This document shows, in pieces, positions 42,881-47,892 of a stretch of 47,892 nt of DNA; positions within the stretch are counted from its first letter, which is position 1, and the number at the start of each line of letters is the position of its first letter. The position numbers were made by a program, and so were the translations under genes. The notes beneath the pieces are model-generated. The model was not told the origin of the DNA. It searched no databases and was given only the letters and a program-made list of their open reading frames with translations. Origin of the DNA: Nitrospirae bacterium MYbinv3 (GTDB lineage Bacteria; Nitrospirota; Thermodesulfovibrionia; Thermodesulfovibrionales; Magnetobacteriaceae); the NCBI GenBank assembly GCA_002753395.1, contig PEAB01000019.1, positions 1 to 47,892 of the forward strand, read 5' to 3'.

Positions 42881-45800
42881 ACAGATTCATTCTCCCTGTT
42901 AAACTGCTTTGGCAGTTTTATACTTATACAGGCGCCATCATCGACGTTTGAGACCTCGATATGACCCCTCAAATGGTCATCTATGATTATTTTACAAATG
43001 TACAGACCTAACCCAGTCCCCTTTGCCTCACTCTTAGTGGAAAAGTATTGTTTGAATACATCTTCAAGGACATAATCAGAAAACCCTCCACCGTTGTCTA
43101 TTACCTTGACATAGATGTAGTCATAGTCTTCGTCTTCGATTATTCTTATCTGCGGATTGGCTATTTCCTTTTCTTTTATAGCCTCCAGGGAGTTTGAGAA
43201 TATGTTCAGAAAGACCTGCAGCAACTCGTTAGGATACGTCTGAAAAACAGACGCTATCTTCTTGTTATAGGTTATCTGCACATGGTTGTCTCTCAAAGGA
43301 ATGGCTACGATATTTAAGCTCTTTTCTATAACATCCTGCAGCAGTATAGGCTCAGGCTTCTTATTTGTCTTGAAAAAATTTCTGAAATCGTTGATTGTCT
43401 CAGACAAGAACGAGACGTGTGTCTCTATCTTATCAAAACCCTCGTTGATGTCATCTTCCGATACCCTGGACATTGCCATCTTTACCTTTAACGTAGCAAC
43501 GATAGCGTTAATAGTGGCCAGGGGTTGTCTCCACTGATGTGCTATTAGACTTAACATTTCACCCATCTGAGCCTGTCTCATCTTCATCAGAAACAACCTG
43601 TCCTTATTTTTTTGCTCTGTAATATCCCGTCCTACAATTATTATTACCATGCTGTTGTCAACCCCCCTTGTACAACTGGAAAAAGATACAAACATAGGGA
43701 CCTTTATGCCGCTCTTTGTATGGTAGATTATCTCATCGGCAAGTTGACTGAGGTCAAGATTACATATAACATCTATCTTTTTCCCTATTATCTCGTTTTC
43801 ACTGTACTCAAGCAGGGTGCAGGTGGCTATGTTTATAGTCTCTATTATTCCCTCTTGCGTGACTACGATGAGCGAGTCTTGCATGTAATTAATTATGTTA
43901 CTGTAGTAGTCCTTCTGAGAACAAAGGAGCTGTTTTTGGAGTTCTTTCTGTTCTGTAATGTCAACAATCCCTGCCATTGTTCCGTCATAAGAGCCACCAT
44001 TGTCAATAATAGGGGATGCCACTACCGCTACGCAAATGATGGCGCCATCCTTTCGGAGAAGTTCCAACTCAAACTGCTGAGGCACCATATCCAGCCTTAA
44101 ACGCCCCAATGATATATCAAAGATATCCGCCCATTCCTTAGTCATATATCTGCACAGATGTGTCTTTTGAACCTCCTTAATGTCGTATCCTATCATCTCT
44201 GCCATGCGTGGATTTACCAGTGTTGTTACGCCATCCTTGTCTATGGTCCAGATCCCAGCGTGTGACAGCTCAAACAACTGACGATATTTGTGTTCGCTGA
44301 ACTTTAACTCCTTTTCTATTCTCTTGCGCCTTATGTTTTCATTCAACAGGTCAGAGTTGACCTTTGTCAACTGTTGCACCAACTGTTTTTCTTTCAGCAT
44401 CTGTCGTTTTAGCGCCAAGTGATTTTTCACACGCAGCCTCACTACGTCTGGATTAACAGGCTTTGATATATAATCTACAGCACCTGATTTCAGGCCAAAG
44501 ACTTCTTCGTCACTCTGGTCCATAGACGTTAAAAAGATAACCGGCACATCCATCAATGAAGGCTCTTTCTTAAACTTACGACACAGATCGTATCCACTGA
44601 CATCAGGCATTATGACATCAAGCAGGATCAGGTCTGGCTTTATCGACAAGGCTATATCTAAGGCATCCACGGCGTTAGTGGCAAAGTACGTTTTGTAGGT
44701 ATCTTGCAATGCAGCATTGGTTATCTCAATATTTGATATCGTATCATCCACTATCAGGACAGTTTCTTTTTCTGTGACGTCAAGAGAGTTCGCAATCCCT
44801 TTTAAAATTAACATGGCCCCTTTAAAGTCTAGTTTGTTGATACGGCTGTCTAGCTCATCGATCTGTTTTTCACTTGAAGCTGATATCAAAAATGAGCGGT
44901 TTTTAGCGAAATAATTCTTCACCTGCAGGGAGTTATGTTGCAGCAAACGCTGCAACTGTGAGATAACTGCATTGAGTTCACTTACCTCAACAGACGTATT
45001 TGCCTTTACCGAATTCCCTTCCACGACCAACATCTCCAATGTACTTGCCGATTCAAATACTATATGCAGCTCTCTTGTCATCCTTTTCAGGCATCCTGGT
45101 ATCTCTCCTGAATCTTCTTTTTTCAACAGGCCTTCAAGCTCCTTGATAACGCCAAATAACTCCATCGCCGATATATTACCAGCCATGCCCTTAAGGCCAT
45201 GTACCAGGTTACTGGCGCTCTTGTAATCTCTTTTCTGAAGCGCTGCCTCTATGTCATCAAGTATACAGGTATTAGCGTTTTTGAAATCTATAATGACCTT
45301 TTGAAGAAGTTTTTTATTGCCGCCTAGTCTCCTAAGTCCTGAAACCATATCAATGCCGGGGAGGTTATCTTCCGGCAGACCTTCTTCCGGCCTATACGGG
45401 ACAGGCTCTGCCTCGTGGACATCCAGTGCAGATGGCTGTATCCACCTGAGCAGCGTGTTACAGAGGTCTTTGATGTCTACTGGTTTGGAAACATGGTCGT
45501 TCATCCCCGCCGCATAGCATTTATCCTGCTCTTCCTTCATCACGTGGGCGGTCATCGCAATTATTGGCAGCTCTTCCATGGAAATACTCTCTCTGATTTT
45601 CCTAGTGGCCTCAAGGCCGTCCATTTGCGGCATCTGTATATCCATCAGGACGGCGTTATATTCCTTGGTCTCTACAGCGTGCACTGCCTCAAGTCCGTTG
45701 CTGGCTAACTCAACAACAAACCCCGCGTCTGTCAAGACCTCAAAGGCAACCTGTTGATTTATGTAATGGTCCTCCACGAGCAATAATCGTGCACCTTTTA

Positions 45801-47835
45801 TTGTTGACAATCTTTTACTTTCAGGGTTGCCGTTTTCATACCGCTTTGCCTGATGCCTTGTATTCTTACCAAAGGCCTCAATAATTGTGTTAAACAGCAT
45901 TGATTTCTTAATCGGTTTTGTGAGGAAAAACCTTATGCCAATCTCCCTGGACCTTTGCCTGACATCTTCATTACTGTGGGCAGTTACCATAATTATGACC
46001 GGCTGGTTGGTTATTTTAGGGTCAGAGAGGATATACCTTGTTGTCTCAAGGCCATCCATCCCTGGCATCTTCAGGTCAATAAGCAGCAGTTTGTATTGCT
46101 GCTCCATTGGCATCTCACAAGCGCATTTCAATTGCTCTATGGCCGCCATACCACAATCAACGGCCGTCACATCCATGGTGAAGCCCTCCAGTATATCCTT
46201 GAAGATATCCCTGGTGCTTGCGTTGTCGTCAACCACCATGACCCTCATCCCAATAAGGTCGGGTGGTATCAGGTAATTTGCACTAATTGGTTGCCGGTAG
46301 ATCGTCTTTAGCGTAAATGTAAACTCGCTTCCCTTACCGTACTCGCTTATTACATTGATTTCGCCATTCATTAACCCTATCAATTTTTTGCATATACTCA
46401 ACCCAAGCCCCGTACCGCCATACCTCCTTGTCGTTGAGCTGTCGGCCTGTGAAAACGGTCTAAACAGATTTGGTATTACATCAGGCTTTATGCCAACCCC
46501 TGTATCTTTGACAGAAAAACCAAGGGTGACCTCTTTATCATCTATCTCAATAACCTTGATAGCGAGAATAATCTCTCCCTGTTCAGTGAACTTGATTGCG
46601 TTGCTGAGAAGATTGGTAATTACCTGAGTCATCCTCAACGGGTCGCCGGTGAGGAGGAAAGGCACGTCCTTGTCGATAGAGAGCATTAACTCTATGCCCT
46701 TTTCCTCTGCCTTTAAGGTCAGCATGTTGACTATATTATCTAAGATGCTGTTGAGGTCAAAGTCAACTATATCCAGATCCAATCTGCCGGCCTCTATCTT
46801 TGACAGGTCAAGCAGGTCGTTAATGAGGAACAATAGCGAATTTGTTGAGGACTGTATCTTATTGATGTAGTCTCTCTGTTGTGCCGAGAGCCCTGTTTGC
46901 AGTATTAAACGCCCAAGGCCAACAATGCCGTTGATAGGTGTACGGATTTCATGACTCATGTTGGCAAGGAACACGCTTTTGGCGCAATTAGCGTTGTCTG
47001 CCTCCTGCTTTGCCAAAATGAGGGTGGTCTCCATTTCTCTGCTTTGAGTTATATCCTCTCCGGCCCCCATTATTGACGTGATATTTCTATGCTCATCGTA
47101 AAGTGGTGTTACATGCCATAAAATGAGTAGTTTCCTGCCATCCTTTGCAAGAACATTGTTCTCATATAACTCAAAAGATACCTTGCCTGCTAAGAAATCA
47201 TTAAAAGAGCTTCTGTCAGCTTCACGATTATGCGCAGGTATACAGAGATCAAACCAGTCCTTACCCAACATTTCACTTTCGTGGTACCCAAGGAGATCAC
47301 ATCCCCTTTTGTTAATGAGTTCGATTATATGGTCCGAATTCACGATTACTATCATAACACCTGCCACATCAAGGTATCTCTGTGCGGCTTCCTTTTCCCT
47401 TCTTAAGGCATCCTCCGTTTTCTTTCTGTCGGTGATGTCCCAAATTATACCAAGCATACCAACAATGACATCATTGTCATCATGGACGGGGGTCAGTACC
47501 GCATGGATTGCACTTTCCATCCCATTACTTACATAAGGCTCATCAAAACTCTCTGTAGCCCCTGATTCCATGATACGGATATCGTTTCTGCGGAATTGTT
47601 CTGCCAGGTGACTGGGGAAGAAGTCAAAGGCTGTCTTGCCTATCATATCGGAAGGTTTTAGATTAAATTCCGCTGCAAAAGCTCGATTAACGGCTACGTA
47701 AACGGAATCCTTGTTTTTATAAAACACCTTCTGCGGGATATTGTTCAGGAGCAGCCGGTATTTCTCTTCGCTTTGGGTAAATCGTTTTTCAGTAGAGCCT
47801 CTTGCAAAAAGAAAATAGAAGAACTTTAAAAACAT
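42877..47835 (-). CDS. Giant hybrid sensor kinase with two complete kinase modules
   Basis: 1652 residues. Order: PAS (22-140), PAS (148-265), histidine kinase with His295 (MSHEIRTP) and ATP domain (NLLSNAIKFT 408-417, DTGVGI, GGTGLGLS 473-480), receiver 1 (Asp587), receiver 2 (Asp732), HPt (His879, VHGLKGMAGN), a linker, receiver 3 (Asp1073), PAS (1180-1297), PAS (1305-1407), and a second kinase of the HQWRQPL type (His1433) with ATP domain (DNGGGF, GTGLGLYICK 1606-1615). All expected phospho-sites are present. It looks soluble: no convincing sensor domain or membrane segment apart from a hydrophobic first dozen residues, which come from a repeat. The first 14 codons (MFLKFFYFLFARGS) lie in the element at 47793-47861, so a longer original N-terminus may be lost. 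Weak ribosome site. Operon with the 369-residue receiver-kinase. Confidence 0.92.
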   Translation of the reverse strand: MFLKFFYFLFARGSTEKRFTQSEEKYRLLLNNIPQKVFYKNKDSVYVAVNRAFAAEFNLKPSDMIGKTAFDFFPSHLAEQFRRNDIRIMESGATESFDEPYVSNGMESAIHAVLTPVHDDNDVIVGMLGIIWDITDRKKTEDALRREKEAAQRYLDVAGVMIVIVNSDHIIELINKRGCDLLGYHESEMLGKDWFDLCIPAHNREADRSSFNDFLAGKVSFELYENNVLAKDGRKLLILWHVTPLYDEHRNITSIMGAGEDITQSREMETTLILAKQEADNANCAKSVFLANMSHEIRTPINGIVGLGRLILQTGLSAQQRDYINKIQSSTNSLLFLINDLLDLSKIEAGRLDLDIVDFDLNSILDNIVNMLTLKAEEKGIELMLSIDKDVPFLLTGDPLRMTQVITNLLSNAIKFTEQGEIILAIKVIEIDDKEVTLGFSVKDTGVGIKPDVIPNLFRPFSQADSSTTRRYGGTGLGLSICKKLIGLMNGEINVISEYGKGSEFTFTLKTIYRQPISANYLIPPDLIGMRVMVVDDNASTRDIFKDILEGFTMDVTAVDCGMAAIEQLKCACEMPMEQQYKLLLIDLKMPGMDGLETTRYILSDPKITNQPVIIMVTAHSNEDVRQRSREIGIRFFLTKPIKKSMLFNTIIEAFGKNTRHQAKRYENGNPESKRLSTIKGARLLLVEDHYINQQVAFEVLTDAGFVVELASNGLEAVHAVETKEYNAVLMDIQMPQMDGLEATRKIRESISMEELPIIAMTAHVMKEEQDKCYAAGMNDHVSKPVDIKDLCNTLLRWIQPSALDVHEAEPVPYRPEEGLPEDNLPGIDMVSGLRRLGGNKKLLQKVIIDFKNANTCILDDIEAALQKRDYKSASNLVHGLKGMAGNISAMELFGVIKELEGLLKKEDSGEIPGCLKRMTRELHIVFESASTLEMLVVEGNSVKANTSVEVSELNAVISQLQRLLQHNSLQVKNYFAKNRSFLISASSEKQIDELDSRINKLDFKGAMLILKGIANSLDVTEKETVLIVDDTISNIEITNAALQDTYKTYFATNAVDALDIALSIKPDLILLDVIMPDVSGYDLCRKFKKEPSLMDVPVIFLTSMDQSDEEVFGLKSGAVDYISKPVNPDVVRLRVKNHLALKRQMLKEKQLVQQLTKVNSDLLNENIRRKRIEKELKFSEHKYRQLFELSHAGIWTIDKDGVTTLVNPRMAEMIGYDIKEVQKTHLCRYMTKEWADIFDISLGRLRLDMVPQQFELELLRKDGAIICVAVVASPIIDNGGSYDGTMAGIVDITEQKELQKQLLCSQKDYYSNIINYMQDSLIVVTQEGIIETINIATCTLLEYSENEIIGKKIDVICNLDLSQLADEIIYHTKSGIKVPMFVSFSSCTRGVDNSMVIIIVGRDITEQKNKDRLFLMKMRQAQMGEMLSLIAHQWRQPLATINAIVATLKVKMAMSRVSEDDINEGFDKIETHVSFLSETINDFRNFFKTNKKPEPILLQDVIEKSLNIVAIPLRDNHVQITYNKKIASVFQTYPNELLQVFLNIFSNSLEAIKEKEIANPQIRIIEDEDYDYIYVKVIDNGGGFSDYVLEDVFKQYFSTKSEAKGTGLGLYICKIIIDDHLRGHIEVSNVDDGACISIKLPKQFNRENESV

Positions 47836-47861
47836 CTACTTTACTACTTTCAAAAGGTCTA
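47793..47861. repeat. Short family D-like repeat at the hybrid kinase start
   Basis: Left end TAGAGCCTCTTGCAAAA (47793-47809) matches the family D terminus; right end TTTCAAAAGGTCTA (47848-47861) is an imperfect inverted match. It contains the kinase ATG (47833-47835). Confidence 0.55.
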
Positions 47862-47892
47862 TTGTGTATTTATTAACGCAAAAAATACTCAA

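Overview
The window reads as chromosome of a motile, Gram-negative-type bacterium with moderate GC and dense non-coding repeats. The gene set (B12-type radical SAM protein next to RNase G, an acetate-forming fusion enzyme, glycogen-processing enzymes, one flagellin with FlaG/FliD/FliS, very large hybrid sensor kinases, Rpn-type PD-(D/E)XK protein) fits an anaerobic or microaerophilic member of Nitrospirota or a deltaproteobacterial-like lineage. This placement is an inference from gene content, not a measured one.

Layout. 0.1-5.2 kb, minus strand: a CCA-adding enzyme, a DUF401 membrane protein broken by an in-frame TAG, an oligopeptide-type binding protein whose N-terminus is encoded by an inserted repeat, and a small coiled-coil membrane protein. 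5.3-7.6 kb, minus: one polypeptide joining a cyclic-nucleotide-binding-like domain, acetate kinase and a PduL phosphotransacylase, i.e. the acetyl-CoA to acetate plus ATP route in one chain. 7.6-9.2 kb: no convincing protein gene, tRNA-Thr(UGU) and several mobile repeats. 9.2-15.8 kb, plus: malQ, glgX, glgB for handling alpha-glucan/glycogen. 16.0-25.8 kb, minus: FHA/zinc-ribbon/Ser-Thr kinase, motB-motA, a PilZ protein, fliS-fliD-flaG, flagellin, and two uncharacterised genes (a possible GT-B glycosyltransferase and a helical-repeat protein) that may act on flagellin.

26.0-35.2 kb, plus: an Rpn-type nuclease, two paralogous glycosyltransferase-like genes, a decayed MNT/AbiEii-type nucleotidyltransferase with its partner, then a three-gene set of radical SAM, CgeB-type glycosyltransferase and radical SAM/SPASM proteins that looks like a surface-glycan or glycoprotein modification pathway. 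35.3-36.8 kb, minus: a monofunctional catalase. 37.1-41.2 kb, plus: B12-type radical SAM/DUF2344 protein and RNase G. 41.8-47.8 kb, minus: a 1652-residue hybrid kinase with two complete kinase modules, three receivers and an HPt domain, overlapping by 4 bp a receiver-kinase that probably works with it.

The most striking non-genic signal is several families of short non-autonomous mobile elements. One (186-189 bp, ends GTATC..GATAC) sits in three intergenic sites, two with perfect 8-bp target duplications and one near-perfect. Another has perfect 18-bp inverted ends. In three places (binding protein, CgeB-like protein, hybrid kinase) a repeat overlaps the 5' end of a gene and appears to supply its first codons. 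No rRNA, CRISPR array, phage or full insertion sequence was seen.
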